In this document: positions 1-8,629 of the stretch, piece after piece
How the letters are laid out: the number at the start of each line of letters is the position of its first letter
Numbering within the stretch: the stretch's first letter is position 1
Assembly (NCBI GenBank): GCA_905188085.1
Contig: CAJJKN010000014.1
Location: 1 to 15,885 of the forward strand
Source of the DNA: an uncultured Bacillota bacterium
GTDB lineage: Bacteria; Bacillota; Clostridia; Christensenellales; QAND01
DNA length: 15,885 bases
Direction of reading: 5' to 3'
Notes under the pieces: model-generated
Seen by the model: only the letters and a program-made list of their open reading frames with translations
Database searches by the model: none
Told to the model about the DNA's origin: nothing
Translations under genes and position numbers: made by a program

Positions 1-112
1 TTGAAAGGGGGTCAAGGGGGAACCATTCGTAGGTTCCCCCTGCTTCTTTCGCTTCCTTTCCAGCGAGAAAGGAAGAAATAAATAAAAAAACAATCTTTCT
101 CCTTGTACAAAC
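1..112 (+). repeat. Right-hand part of the structured repeat module (copy M1, cut by window edge)
   Basis: Near-identical to 9672-9787, 10621-10737 and 15642-15759. It holds two perfect 9-bp stem-loops: GGGGGAACC/GGTTCCCCC (16-40) and CTTCCTTTC/GAAAGGAAG (52-75). An A-rich run and the palindrome TTGTACAA (103-110) follow. No gene seen here; the short open frames on either strand are not preserved between copies. Confidence 0.85.
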
Positions 113-450
113 CCAGCAAGAAACGAAAATCCTGCTTAGCACCTCCCAAAACCCATCCTCTCTCCAAAACTTGAAGAGAAACGAAATCCCCGCCAAGCAC
201 CTTCCAAGCACCACTTACCTCTCAACCGCCTGACGAGAAACGCTCCCCCGCTCCGCACCTTCCACAACCTATCCTCTCTCTAAATAATCTGTCGAGAAAC
301 GGAAACTTTTTCCCGCACTTTCTTCCCCCTGCTTGTGCACAACAATTTGATGAGAAACATTCTCCTCCTCTCCCCTCCCCGCACCTTCTACAACCTCTCC
401 CAATCCAAAACTCTGACGAGAAACGCCCCTTCCTCCCCAACCCCATTTCC
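112..450 (+). repeat. Array of degenerate ~59-bp repeats (array 1)
   Basis: GAAAC boxes begin at 120, 178, 237, 296, 354 and 420, giving spacings of 58, 59, 59, 58 and 66. Each is followed about 15-20 bases later by a GCACCTTC-like box, then a C/A-rich variable stretch ending in TGAC or similar. No gene seen; the DNA is strongly pyrimidine-rich on the plus strand. Confidence 0.85.
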
Positions 451-460
451 CCTTCTCCCA

Positions 461-510
461 AAACCAAAAACAGCGCAGCATCGGAGCTATTTGCCCCCCT
501 GCTGCGCTGT
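461..510 (-). terminator. Rho-independent terminator of the giant surface protein gene
   Basis: Perfect 11-bp stem (ACAGCGCAGCA at 470-480 pairing with 500-510), 19-base loop, and a T-rich run on the minus strand (A-rich at 461-469 on the plus strand). It lies 50 bases past the stop codon at 560. The repeat array of 112-450 begins directly beyond it. Confidence 0.9.
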
Positions 511-559
511 CTCATGTTACATCATGTGGGAACGGCCGTTCCGCCTGTCCCTTGTCCCG

Positions 560-3500
560 TTATTCCGCCCGTTTTTCCCTCTTGCAAAGCACCACGCCCG
601 CCAAGCCAAACGCGCCTATCATCAGCATCGCGCTCCATAGCGGCAAACTGCTGTTGTCGCCGGTGCGAACGCTGCCGTCCGCCGCAAAGACCACCTCTAT
701 GCTGTGCCCCTGGCTCACGTTTTCAAACGTGTAGCCTTTCACCGCGCCAATGCTCTTGCCGTCTATCTTCACGTCACAAACAACATACCCTTTGTCCGGC
801 GTGATGGTAAAGCGCAGGCTTTCGCCCTCGCGCACGCTTACCTCCCCGCACGGGGAAATCGCGCCGCCCGCGCCCGCCGTGGCCCGGATGGTGTAATAGC
901 GGTAGCCGATGGCCGGAATGGCCTCCGCCGCCGTATACCCGCACACTTCGCATTCGCGCTCTTTACTACCGTCTTCGGTCGCCGTCGCTTCGCGGACCAC
1001 CGTCCACTCGCCAAACGCATGCGCCGCCTTAGCCGTGACAATTTCGCCGCAAAGCGCATATTTTTGCTCATGCCGGGTTTCATCTATCGTCCATTCCGGC
1101 ACACACCCGTCCGCATGATGCGCCGGATCCTTTTCGCCATGCGCCCCGCCGCACACTTCGCAAACGGCCTTCTCCGTGCACGTCGCTGTGCCGCCGGTGC
1201 AGTCCGCCGTTTCGCTGTGGCTTGCGTCGCGGTTACACACGCGGGTGTGGGTTTCTTCGCCGTCATTTTGCGCCCATGCGCCCCAGTCATGTCCCAACAC
1301 ATTGCCGCTGAAGAACGTCGCTTCTTCCGCCATCCCTTTGGCGCTCAGCCCGCAAACCGCGCAGGATTTATAATACTCCGCTTTCTCCGTGCACGTTGCT
1401 TCCGCCTTCAAATACTGTTCTTCCGCAACCTCTGCCGAGAAATCGTGCGCCAACAGGTCGCCATGCGCCCCGCCGCACACTTCGCAAACCGCCTTCTCCG
1501 TGCACGTTGCCGTGCCGCCGGTACAATCCGCCGTTTCGGTGTGGCTTGCGTCACGCTTGCACACGCGCGTATGCGTTTCTTCGCCTTCGTTCTGCGCCCA
1601 TGCGCCCCAGTCATGTCCCAGCACATTGCCGCTAAAGAACGTCGCTTCTTCCGCCATCCCCTTAGCGCTCAGCCCGCAAACCGCGCAGGATTTATAATAC
1701 TCCGCTTTCTCCGTGCAGGTTGCTTCCGCTTTCAAATACTGTTCTTCCGCAACCTCCGCCGTAAAATCGTGCGCCTCAAAGATCGCCTTTATGCGCACAT
1801 TCGCCGCCGGCATGGTAAATTTGTTGCCGGCGATCCGCACATCCGGATGGTCGGCAATCCACCCCGTAAAGTGGCTGTCCGCGTTGGCGGCAGCCGTCAG
1901 CGTAATCTCGCTGCCCACCGCGGCCGAGGCCGGCGTAGCTGCGGCCGTGCCGTTGCCCACCGTTTCCATCGTAACGCTATACTGCTGCACGGTCAGATAG
2001 TGCTTTTTGTCCTCGCTGTTGTAGGCCGCCTTGGCGTTTGCATCGTCGGATGTGAAATACCCTTCATAATTCACATCATAAACATTGGCAAACGGCACCG
2101 GATAGTTTTTATTCTCCGTCGTAATGCCGATTTTCGCCCCGTTTGCCATCGCGCCGCTGATGGAAAGCGCCTTGCCGTTCGGCAGATACACGTTGTTTTT
2201 CGCGCCGGAAACGGTGTTGTTTTGCACTACCGGCGCGCCGCTGAGGTTCAGCTGGCCGTTGTTGCCGGGGTTAATATAAATGCCGCCGCCCCGGCCTTTG
2301 GCCGTGTTCTGTTTGATCGTGCCGCCCGAAAGGTTGCATACAGAGCCGCTGCGGTAAATATACACCGCGCCGCCGTGGCCCGTGGCCGTGTTTTGGGAAA
2401 TTTCGCCGCTCGTCATGTTTAACACGGAGGGCTCGCGGTTTAGGTAAATCGCGCCGCCGTCCACCGAGGTATTCCCGGTAATCTTGCCGCCCGAAAGCGT
2501 AAACGTGGAGTTTTTCCCGTACACATGCACCGCGCCGCCTTCTTTGTCCGCCTTGTTGCGGCTGATTTCGCCGCCCATCATCTTCACCGTTACGCCGTCG
2601 TAAAGGTAAATCGCGCCGCCATACTGCTTTGCCGTGTTGCCGGTGATCACCGTGCCGGAAATGGTAATCGTGCCGCCCGCCATGTTTACAACGCCGCCGT
2701 CGCTGCCCGTGGCCGCGTTGCCGCTAATCGTGCCGCCGATAAAGTTTACCGTGCCGCCGCAGGTAGAGAAGATCACGCCGCCCTTGGCCGCTTTGTTGTT
2801 GGCAATCCTGCCACCGTACATATTCACGGTGCCGCCTTTTTTATCCCCGCTGTTCAGGAAAATCGCGCCGCCGTATTGTTTGCCGTTGTTGTTTGTAATT
2901 TCGCCGCCGTACAGGTTAAAGGTACACCGGCTGTCGTCCAGCGCGATGGCCCCGCCCCCGCCGTTGCCTGTCACCTTGCCGCCGGTAATCGTGCCGCCAA
3001 ACATATCCAGCCTGCTCTTATACAGGTAAATACAGCTGCCGCCCCAGCCTTTGGTGGCGCCTTTGATCGTCCCGCCGCCTGCGCAGTCGCAAAGCACAAG
3101 CCGCCCGCCGTTTTTCACCTGAATCTTGTTTGTGCCGTTGCTGGCAAGCGTGTTGCCGCTAAGGCAAAGGTACAGCGTTGTGCCGTCTACTACCAAATTG
3201 CTGTTGATGGTGGCGTTTTGCGCCAAATACACATGCGCCGTATTGTTCGTATAGCGGATGGCCTCGCTCCCGTTCCACGCGGTATACACGGCGCTTTCGT
3301 GCGCGGTATGGTCGCCCGTTTGAATATTTCCGCCGCAGGTGCAGTGCTCGTGGATAAAGGTCCAGTGCGCATACAGCGTGTGGTTTTCGCGGCTTGTCAC
3401 CGTCGTGGTTTCTTCCACCTTGGCGCCGCCGTCCTTTTCGGTAAACCAGCCGTCAAAGCGGTAGCCTGTGCGCTTTGGCACCGGCAGCGTGCCGTAGGTC

Positions 3501-6500
3501 GAGCCCTGCTTTACGTTCTTTGTCTCCTCGCCCGCTGTCAGCGTGCCGCCGTTGGCGTCAAACGTCACGGTGGATTCCGGAATGGTGTTCACCAAATACA
3601 GGTCGTAATAATACTTACCCTTTCTGCTTTCCAGCCTGCCATAGTCCGGGTTGTCGCAGGCAAAAGGCTTGCGGTATGTTTCCGCAACAAAGTCTCTTTC
3701 AACCAAAAGATAATTCAGCAAAACAGACGCGCCTCTCTCAGTAATGCCGGTGAAATACACGCCGACCTTCATCTTGCTTTTTGTCTCTATCCGCTGGGTA
3801 AATTGAATCTGCGCGTCTTTCCGGCTCAGGTAAAGGTTGTTTTGCGCGCCCGCCACCGTGTTGTCATAGATATACGGGCAGATATAGCCGCCTCCGTCCG
3901 GATACACGCTGCCCAAATACAGCATGTCGCTGTCCAGATAAAAGCCCGCGCCCGCCCGGGTGGCCGTGTTGCCGCTGATTTTGCAGTTCCGGTAGCCTAC
4001 CTGGGTGTTGTTTGCCGCATACGCGCCGCCGCCGTTTTTGGCGCTGTTGCCCGAAATGCTGCCGCCGTAAAATTGGCAGCGCCCGTCGTTTTGGTTATAC
4101 ATATTTCTGCAATACACGCCACCGCCGTTTTCCGTGGCCGTGTTGTTTATAATTTCGCCGCCGTTCAGCTTAAACCATGTGCCTGCGCCGGTATATACGC
4201 CGCCGCCGTATTCCGCTTGGTTGTTCGATACAGCGCCGCCGTTCAGCACAACCTTGCCGTCTTCTCCCGCGAAAATGCCGCCGCCGTTTTTGGCGCTGTT
4301 GCCCGAAACGGCCCCGCCCGTTATCGTAAACGTGCCGCTTTCAATATACACCGCGCCGCCGTTGCCGGTCGTATGGTTGCCGGAAAGCCGGCCGCTGTAC
4401 AAATCAACATCCGCCCATACGGCATGCACGCTGCCGCCGCTTACGCCGCCCGTGCTGCCGCCAAGCGTGCCCGTATCTGCGCAGTCGCAAATGCTCAATT
4501 CTGCCGTTTCGCTCTTGTTTTCGCCTTTTACCCTGATGGCCGGCTGCGAAGGGTCCGCGCTGGTAAAACTGTGCCCGTTTAGGCAGAGATGCAAAATGTG
4601 CCCTTTTTCCACCGTCACATTGGCAGACACATCCCCCGTCAAATACACATACGCCACATTCCATCTGCGTTTGCCCGTGCCGGATTCTGTCGGCAGCATC
4701 CTGGCCTCATACGAAATCGCGCTCTTTCCGTCCCAGGCCTGCCATTCCGTTTCTTCATGGGTATGCCCCAGGTTTCCGCCGCAAACGCAGTGGTTGGCAT
4801 GTTCTGCCACCGTCACGCTCAGCGGCAGCGTCGCCGTGGCCGCGTAGTTGTCCGTTTCCGCGGTATAGGCGTAAATTTTATGTTCGCCCGGCGTTGTAAA
4901 GACAAATGCCTCGTCTATCACAGTGTCCGTTTCAGGATCGGGCGCCTGGCCCAGCATCTGATAATATGTCACCGCCGCATTTTCCATGACCCCTTCGCAA
5001 GTCAGCAGCGGCAGCACCTTTTCCCGAATGCCCACCGTCTCTTTTATCAGTTTCACCGTCGCATTCTGGCTGTCTTTGTTTCCGTTTATCGTCAAAACCA
5101 GGCGTTGGCTCACGCTGTATCCGTCCGCCGTCGCCTTGCAGAGGATGGTTCTCTTCCCGGCCTTTGCCGTGTCCGGCGTCAGGGTTTTGTCGTTGGAAAG
5201 CAGCGTCTCGCCGTCGGTTTCGTCATACCAGCTATACGATGCCTTTTCTTGCTCGTTGCCGTCCATGTCCTTTGCCGCAGCCGTCAGCAATACGCTCTCG
5301 CCCTGCGCCACGGTCAGCGCATAGCTTCCGTTATCATCAACAACGCCCTCGCCCGTAATCGCAATCGAGGCCAGCGGCGCATACGCCACCGTCACGTTCT
5401 CCAGTTTGCTCTGTTTTGCTTCGTCCGGGTGGAGCCAGCGGCCGTTCGCCGTTTTATAGCAGCAGAATTTTTCTTCGCTGTCCTTGTGCAAAAAGCTGCC
5501 CGCCGTGCCGTTTTGGCTCTTGTTTTCAATGCTTTCATACAGGCCCATGCCGTTTTTAAGCGCCGCTTTGCCGGTATACCCCGTCAAGGCGCGCACCTTG
5601 CCGTTGTTGATACTCGTTACAACAAACGCCTCCGGGTTTTCCGGATCAAGGGCTTGGTCGGGGTCGCCCGTTTCCGCTATCTCAATGCCCTTTACGGTTA
5701 CGTTTTCTTTCACCATCACGGTGCAGGTTTTGTTGAGCGCGATGCTGTTGTCATAGTCCGCGTTCACCGTCAAAATCCCGCCCGCCGTCAACGCGGGCAG
5801 CGCCTGTTCCATCGTGTCATACCATACCGCCGCTGCCTGCTCGTCTTTTTGCACGCCCGCGGCCGCTTTTCCGCTGCAAACCGCGCAGCTGCCGTTTTCG
5901 TCATAGGCATGGGGTTTTAGCGGCTCGTCTGTCTCAACGTTTGCCAGCTCGTTTTGGCCCGCTTTGTCGCCAAAGGTCTTTTCGCAGCGTTTGCACTGCC
6001 AGTATTCCACCGTGCCCTTGTCCACACAGGTGGACGCTTTGGCCGCAAAATACGCCATTTGGTGGCCTGCCGGCGGGAAATACAGCATGCTGAGGTCTAT
6101 TTTATACGCATCGTCGCAATCGCTTCTGGTAAAATAGCTGCCGCAGCCGATGCATTCCCAGCAGTTTGTAATATAGTAATATTCCGTGCACGAAACGCTG
6201 CCCCGATGCAAAATCAGCTCCGATAGGCCCTTGTCCGTCGTCAGCGTAAAATCAACGGTAAAATCCTTGCTTTGGCCGCTCCCGTATTGGGTCGCAATCT
6301 TGGCCGAAAAGCTTTGGTTGATCTTTTTATGGCAAAAATCCCCCTCCGGGTCGGTAAAGGTATATGTGCCGTTGTAAGCATAAAACGATCCGTCTTTGTA
6401 CAGCCCGCAGGAAGGTTCGCTGCAGCGATACTCCAATTCGTATTTCACCGTAATTTTCTTGTTCGTTTTCCATTGGGAAACGTCCACGCTTTTCAACTGC

Positions 6501-6682
6501 AAATCGTTGATTTCGCCTTCGTGCTTTTCCGCGCAGGAAAAGTTTTCCGCGCTCAGCGTAAACGTAGCGTCCCCCGCTTTTAAGGCGGCGCTGCCCCGGC
6601 TGCCTTCGGCAATCGCCATCGTCGGCAGCATTTCCAGCACCATGCACACTACCATCAGGATGCTGAACAGTCGTTTTTTCAT
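560..6682 (-). CDS. Giant secreted surface protein: Cys-rich, Ig-like, two beta-helix blocks, InlB-type repeats, sortase-like tail
   Basis: 2040 residues. Seen in order: signal peptide (MKKR, hydrophobic core, cleavage near AIA-E, about residue 25); a Cys-rich N-terminus with CxxC pairs (to about 290); Ig-like segments (about 440-630); a CxCGG...CLNG...CDC lead-in followed by a parallel beta-helix of GGGxY/GNxA repeats (about 740-960); an InlB B-repeat (Listeria-Bacteroides type, GYRFDGWF, about 1035-1107); a second CxCGG lead-in and beta-helix (about 1190-1510); a divergent InlB-like repeat (about 1564-1637); two near-identical 108-residue Cys-rich repeats (about 1637-1849); another InlB-like repeat (about 1926-2001); and a tail with RTGD at 2006-2009, a membrane segment and KREKR. 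Such architectures are typical of wall-anchored adhesins of gut Clostridia; an adhesion role is inference. A GAGG ribosome site lies 8 bases before the ATG. The gene follows the TetR gene on the same strand after a 97-base gap and ends at the terminator at 461-510. Confidence 0.9.
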   Translation of the reverse strand: MKKRLFSILMVVCMVLEMLPTMAIAEGSRGSAALKAGDATFTLSAENFSCAEKHEGEINDLQLKSVDVSQWKTNKKITVKYELEYRCSEPSCGLYKDGSFYAYNGTYTFTDPEGDFCHKKINQSFSAKIATQYGSGQSKDFTVDFTLTTDKGLSELILHRGSVSCTEYYYITNCWECIGCGSYFTRSDCDDAYKIDLSMLYFPPAGHQMAYFAAKASTCVDKGTVEYWQCKRCEKTFGDKAGQNELANVETDEPLKPHAYDENGSCAVCSGKAAAGVQKDEQAAAVWYDTMEQALPALTAGGILTVNADYDNSIALNKTCTVMVKENVTVKGIEIAETGDPDQALDPENPEAFVVTSINNGKVRALTGYTGKAALKNGMGLYESIENKSQNGTAGSFLHKDSEEKFCCYKTANGRWLHPDEAKQSKLENVTVAYAPLASIAITGEGVVDDNGSYALTVAQGESVLLTAAAKDMDGNEQEKASYSWYDETDGETLLSNDKTLTPDTAKAGKRTILCKATADGYSVSQRLVLTINGNKDSQNATVKLIKETVGIREKVLPLLTCEGVMENAAVTYYQMLGQAPDPETDTVIDEAFVFTTPGEHKIYAYTAETDNYAATATLPLSVTVAEHANHCVCGGNLGHTHEETEWQAWDGKSAISYEARMLPTESGTGKRRWNVAYVYLTGDVSANVTVEKGHILHLCLNGHSFTSADPSQPAIRVKGENKSETAELSICDCADTGTLGGSTGGVSGGSVHAVWADVDLYSGRLSGNHTTGNGGAVYIESGTFTITGGAVSGNSAKNGGGIFAGEDGKVVLNGGAVSNNQAEYGGGVYTGAGTWFKLNGGEIINNTATENGGGVYCRNMYNQNDGRCQFYGGSISGNSAKNGGGAYAANNTQVGYRNCKISGNTATRAGAGFYLDSDMLYLGSVYPDGGGYICPYIYDNTVAGAQNNLYLSRKDAQIQFTQRIETKSKMKVGVYFTGITERGASVLLNYLLVERDFVAETYRKPFACDNPDYGRLESRKGKYYYDLYLVNTIPESTVTFDANGGTLTAGEETKNVKQGSTYGTLPVPKRTGYRFDGWFTEKDGGAKVEETTTVTSRENHTLYAHWTFIHEHCTCGGNIQTGDHTAHESAVYTAWNGSEAIRYTNNTAHVYLAQNATINSNLVVDGTTLYLCLSGNTLASNGTNKIQVKNGGRLVLCDCAGGGTIKGATKGWGGSCIYLYKSRLDMFGGTITGGKVTGNGGGGAIALDDSRCTFNLYGGEITNNNGKQYGGAIFLNSGDKKGGTVNMYGGRIANNKAAKGGVIFSTCGGTVNFIGGTISGNAATGSDGGVVNMAGGTITISGTVITGNTAKQYGGAIYLYDGVTVKMMGGEISRNKADKEGGAVHVYGKNSTFTLSGGKITGNTSVDGGAIYLNREPSVLNMTSGEISQNTATGHGGAVYIYRSGSVCNLSGGTIKQNTAKGRGGGIYINPGNNGQLNLSGAPVVQNNTVSGAKNNVYLPNGKALSISGAMANGAKIGITTENKNYPVPFANVYDVNYEGYFTSDDANAKAAYNSEDKKHYLTVQQYSVTMETVGNGTAAATPASAAVGSEITLTAAANADSHFTGWIADHPDVRIAGNKFTMPAANVRIKAIFEAHDFTAEVAEEQYLKAEATCTEKAEYYKSCAVCGLSAKGMAEEATFFSGNVLGHDWGAWAQNEGEETHTRVCKRDASHTETADCTGGTATCTEKAVCEVCGGAHGDLLAHDFSAEVAEEQYLKAEATCTEKAEYYKSCAVCGLSAKGMAEEATFFSGNVLGHDWGAWAQNDGEETHTRVCNRDASHSETADCTGGTATCTEKAVCEVCGGAHGEKDPAHHADGCVPEWTIDETRHEQKYALCGEIVTAKAAHAFGEWTVVREATATEDGSKERECEVCGYTAAEAIPAIGYRYYTIRATAGAGGAISPCGEVSVREGESLRFTITPDKGYVVCDVKIDGKSIGAVKGYTFENVSQGHSIEVVFAADGSVRTGDNSSLPLWSAMLMIGAFGLAGVVLCKREKRAE
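1139..1786 (-). repeat. Two tandem 324-bp coding repeats in the giant surface protein
   Basis: Two head-to-tail copies (1139-1462 and 1463-1786) encode the same 108-residue Cys-rich block (CTEKAEYYKSCAVCG ... CTEKAVCEVCGGAHG). I count about two dozen base differences between copies but only a handful of amino-acid changes (for example E/D, K/N, T/S), so most changes are silent. Homology fades at about 1775, where the upstream copy meets the InlB-like domain. Confidence 0.9.
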
Positions 6683-6782
6683 CGTTTTGCCTCGCTTTCT
6701 TCTGTGCCTTTCCGTACCCCGTGGAAAAGCGAATCAAAGGAGAAACTGCATGCTTCCATGCCCGGGAGTACCCCCTTAAACA

Positions 6783-7496
6783 TCATCGGTTCTCTTTTTC
6801 CGGCTGTGTCATGTTCGCCAGTGAAAATTCAAAATGCATCGCCAGCGATTCAAACAGCGCCTGCATCACCCGTTCCGAAATCGTGCGGATGTCCAGCCCT
6901 TCCACAAAGCGGATGGTCTGTTCTATCTCCTCTTTCGGCACGTTATACGCCCTAAGGCTCATCGTGATAAACAGCCGCAGCTTGTTTTCCAGCGTCAATG
7001 TTTCATCGCACGGGTGCGCCATATAGCCGCGCATAATCCCGGCCGAGCCGATCTCCATTTTGTAAAAATCCTCCGCCGTCAGCGTCGGCAGATACGGCCC
7101 GAAAATCTCGTGCAGCTCTTTGGCCGTCTCCCGGTGGATATATTCAGACGCTTCCTCCTGCGTATACGCCTCAATGTAAATTTCCCGCAGGTTTTCGTTC
7201 AGCTCCGTCAGCGTCATCTGAATCGCCGTTTCCACCGCGTAAATGCAGATCGGCGGCAGTTTTGCGCCCGCCGCGCCACGCGCCATGGCAAACTGGTTTT
7301 TAAACATAAATTCCACCAGTTCCGTCAAAACGCCGTCTTTGGCTCTGAAAATATTTTGAAACGAGCTGTACGATACCCCCGCCTTTTCGATGATCTCGGC
7401 CAGCGTTGTTTTCTTATATCCCTTTTCCAAAAACAGCTTTACGCAAACCGTCAAAATCCGCTTTTTTGTGGGCAAACTCGCGCTTGTATGGGCCAT
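6783..7496 (-). CDS. TetR/AcrR-family transcriptional regulator
   Basis: 237 residues, a usual TetR length. The N-terminal helix-turn-helix is clear: KKRILTVCVKLFLEKGYKKT, then TTLAEIIEKAGVS-YSSFQNIFRAKDGVL (about residues 29-57), the recognition-helix pattern of TetR proteins. The C-terminal ligand/dimer domain is helical and unassigned, so the inducer is unknown. I chose the ATG at 7496 because a GGGAGG ribosome site sits just before it. The open frame runs on upstream to 7637, but that extension would cover the promoter and operator at 7518-7565. The gene lies upstream of the giant surface protein on the same strand. The palindrome at 7518-7537 overlaps its own start region, so autorepression is likely (inference from family behaviour and position). 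Confidence 0.92.
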   Translation of the reverse strand: MAHTSASLPTKKRILTVCVKLFLEKGYKKTTLAEIIEKAGVSYSSFQNIFRAKDGVLTELVEFMFKNQFAMARGAAGAKLPPICIYAVETAIQMTLTELNENLREIYIEAYTQEEASEYIHRETAKELHEIFGPYLPTLTAEDFYKMEIGSAGIMRGYMAHPCDETLTLENKLRLFITMSLRAYNVPKEEIEQTIRFVEGLDIRTISERVMQALFESLAMHFEFSLANMTQPEKENR

Positions 7497-7517
7497 GATC
7501 CTCCCGCCTTCTTTTAT

Positions 7518-7537
7518 TTTTGGTGTGTACACCAAAA
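7518..7537. promoter_or_regulatory. Palindromic operator, probable TetR binding site
   Basis: Perfect 9-bp inverted repeat TTTTGGTGT / ACACCAAAA with a 2-bp centre (GT). It sits immediately downstream of the -10 box, over the expected transcription start, and 21 bases before the tetR start codon. Size and placement fit an autorepressing TetR operator; that this protein binds it is inference. Confidence 0.78.
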
Positions 7538-7565
7538 GTATACCATGCCATTTGTCCTCTTGCAA
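7537..7565 (-). promoter_or_regulatory. Promoter of the tetR-surface protein unit
   Basis: On the minus strand: -35 TTGCAA (7560-7565), 17-bp spacer, -10 TATACT (7537-7542). The -10 directly abuts the palindrome at 7518-7537. No comparable promoter is visible in the 97-base gap before the giant gene, so this one probably drives both. Confidence 0.8.
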
Positions 7566-7899
7566 CCAAAACCGCAAACCCGCAAGCTTTTCCCGCGCTC
7601 TTTTTACGTCCTCCTCTCCCGCCGAAAAGGCATTCACAGCGATAAAACCGGCGCAAACCGTCCCTTTCCCCCGCCAAATAACGCCGCATAAAACTCAAAA
7701 TACTTCGCAAAGCCGCGCCCCGCCCGGAGAACCGACCGCCGCAAACTGCCCGTACCCCCGCCTCGCCCCGTTTTGCCCACATTTATCCGCCTTTGCGCCT
7801 TTTTATGCGCTCTCGCCATTGCCTATGTAAAAGCAGCTTGTGGCCTTGCGCCCCGCTCTCCTTTCCGCAACCCTGCCGCCGGGCAAGCATTTCGCCCAA

Positions 7900-7938
7900 A
7901 ACAAAAAACGGCGCAGCTCTCTTCTGGAACTGCGCCGT
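7900..7938 (-). terminator. Rho-independent terminator of the zinc-ribbon protein gene
   Basis: Perfect 9-bp stem ACGGCGCAG (7908-7916) / CTGCGCCGT (7930-7938), followed on the minus strand by six Ts. It starts 44 bases past the stop codon. The rest of 7566-7899, between this site and the tetR promoter, shows no gene or repeat that I can support. Confidence 0.9.
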
Positions 7939-7981
7939 ATCCGGCCTATCTCATTTTGTGATGCGCCGGGCCGCGTTTGGT

Positions 7982-8629
7982 TTAATGGAACAAATGCTGC
8001 CGCTTTTGGAAATAAATCACGTTCAGCACCAGCATCACCGCGCCGCCAATCAGCATCCCCAGCGATTCAAAGCTGTCCATACCCAGCGAAGAAGCGCCGA
8101 TCATCATCACCAGCCCCAGCGCCGCTTCGGTCAAATAGCATAAATAGGCAAACATCGGGCCGCTTTTTTTACGTTTATACAGCATCACCGCCGCCAGCAC
8201 CGCAAACACAATCAGCAATACCACGCTCACCACGTTAATCGTGATGATCGTGCCGATGCTGCCCGGCCAGCTCATCAGCAAAAACAGATCATACCCGTCT
8301 GCCAGCTGAAACAGCTGCGCAAGGTTTACCAGCGCACCGATGCCCAGCAAAAACGGCAAACACTTCAGCCATTTCGTGCCCAGCTCTTTGGGCGCAGCCT
8401 CCGTGTAGACAGGGCCCTGCCCGGCCTGCGTCTGCGCCGTGGAAGCGCCCCGGTCCGGCATCGGCGCCCCCTGTTGAATCACAGCGCCCTGCGCCGGTTG
8501 TGCCGCGGGTGCCTGCTGCTCTGCCGGCTGCGCAGCGCTTTGCGCCTCTGCCTGCTGAATGGGTTTCCCGCAGTTTTCACAAAACTTTGCACCGTCTTGC
8601 ACCTGATTTCCGCAATGCATACAAAACAT
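7982..8629 (-). CDS. Zinc-ribbon membrane protein, function unknown
   Basis: 215 residues. The N-terminus is a compact zinc ribbon with Cys3, Cys6, Cys17 and Cys20 (FCMHCGNQV ... FCENCGKP), the common zinc-ribbon (zinc_ribbon_2/DZR-like) layout. A Pro/Ala/Gln-rich linker follows (about 24-85), then four predicted membrane helices (about 90-110, 126-150, 158-178, 189-207) and a short basic end. Proteins of this design are frequent in Bacillota and generally unassigned; no enzymatic motif is seen. A perfect AGGAGG lies 8 bases before the ATG. An AT-rich TAAAAT at 8690-8695 could be a -10, but its -35 is weak. It is a single-gene unit with its own terminator at 7900-7938. Confidence 0.85.
   Translation of the reverse strand: MFCMHCGNQVQDGAKFCENCGKPIQQAEAQSAAQPAEQQAPAAQPAQGAVIQQGAPMPDRGASTAQTQAGQGPVYTEAAPKELGTKWLKCLPFLLGIGALVNLAQLFQLADGYDLFLLMSWPGSIGTIITINVVSVVLLIVFAVLAAVMLYKRKKSGPMFAYLCYLTEAALGLVMMIGASSLGMDSFESLGMLIGGAVMLVLNVIYFQKRQHLFH

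Noticed and set aside
112..450. CRISPR array
   Set aside because: The constant parts are short (about 8-12 bases) and imperfect, the 'spacers' are themselves related to each other, spacing varies up to 66, and no cas gene is present.
704..5920. Long plus-strand open frames (704-2422, 2525-4582, 4589-5920) opposite the giant gene
   Set aside because: They are Arg/Ala/His/Val-rich shadows of a GC-rich coding strand. They have no ribosome sites or recognisable domains, while the minus strand carries a continuous, domain-rich protein.
7497..7637. Upstream start for the TetR gene at 7637
   Set aside because: The extension would place the promoter and operator inside the coding region, and the ATG at 7496 has its own ribosome site.
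7566..7899. Possible gene between tetR and the zinc-ribbon gene
   Set aside because: Only short shadow frames; no ribosome site, conserved motif or repeat unit found.
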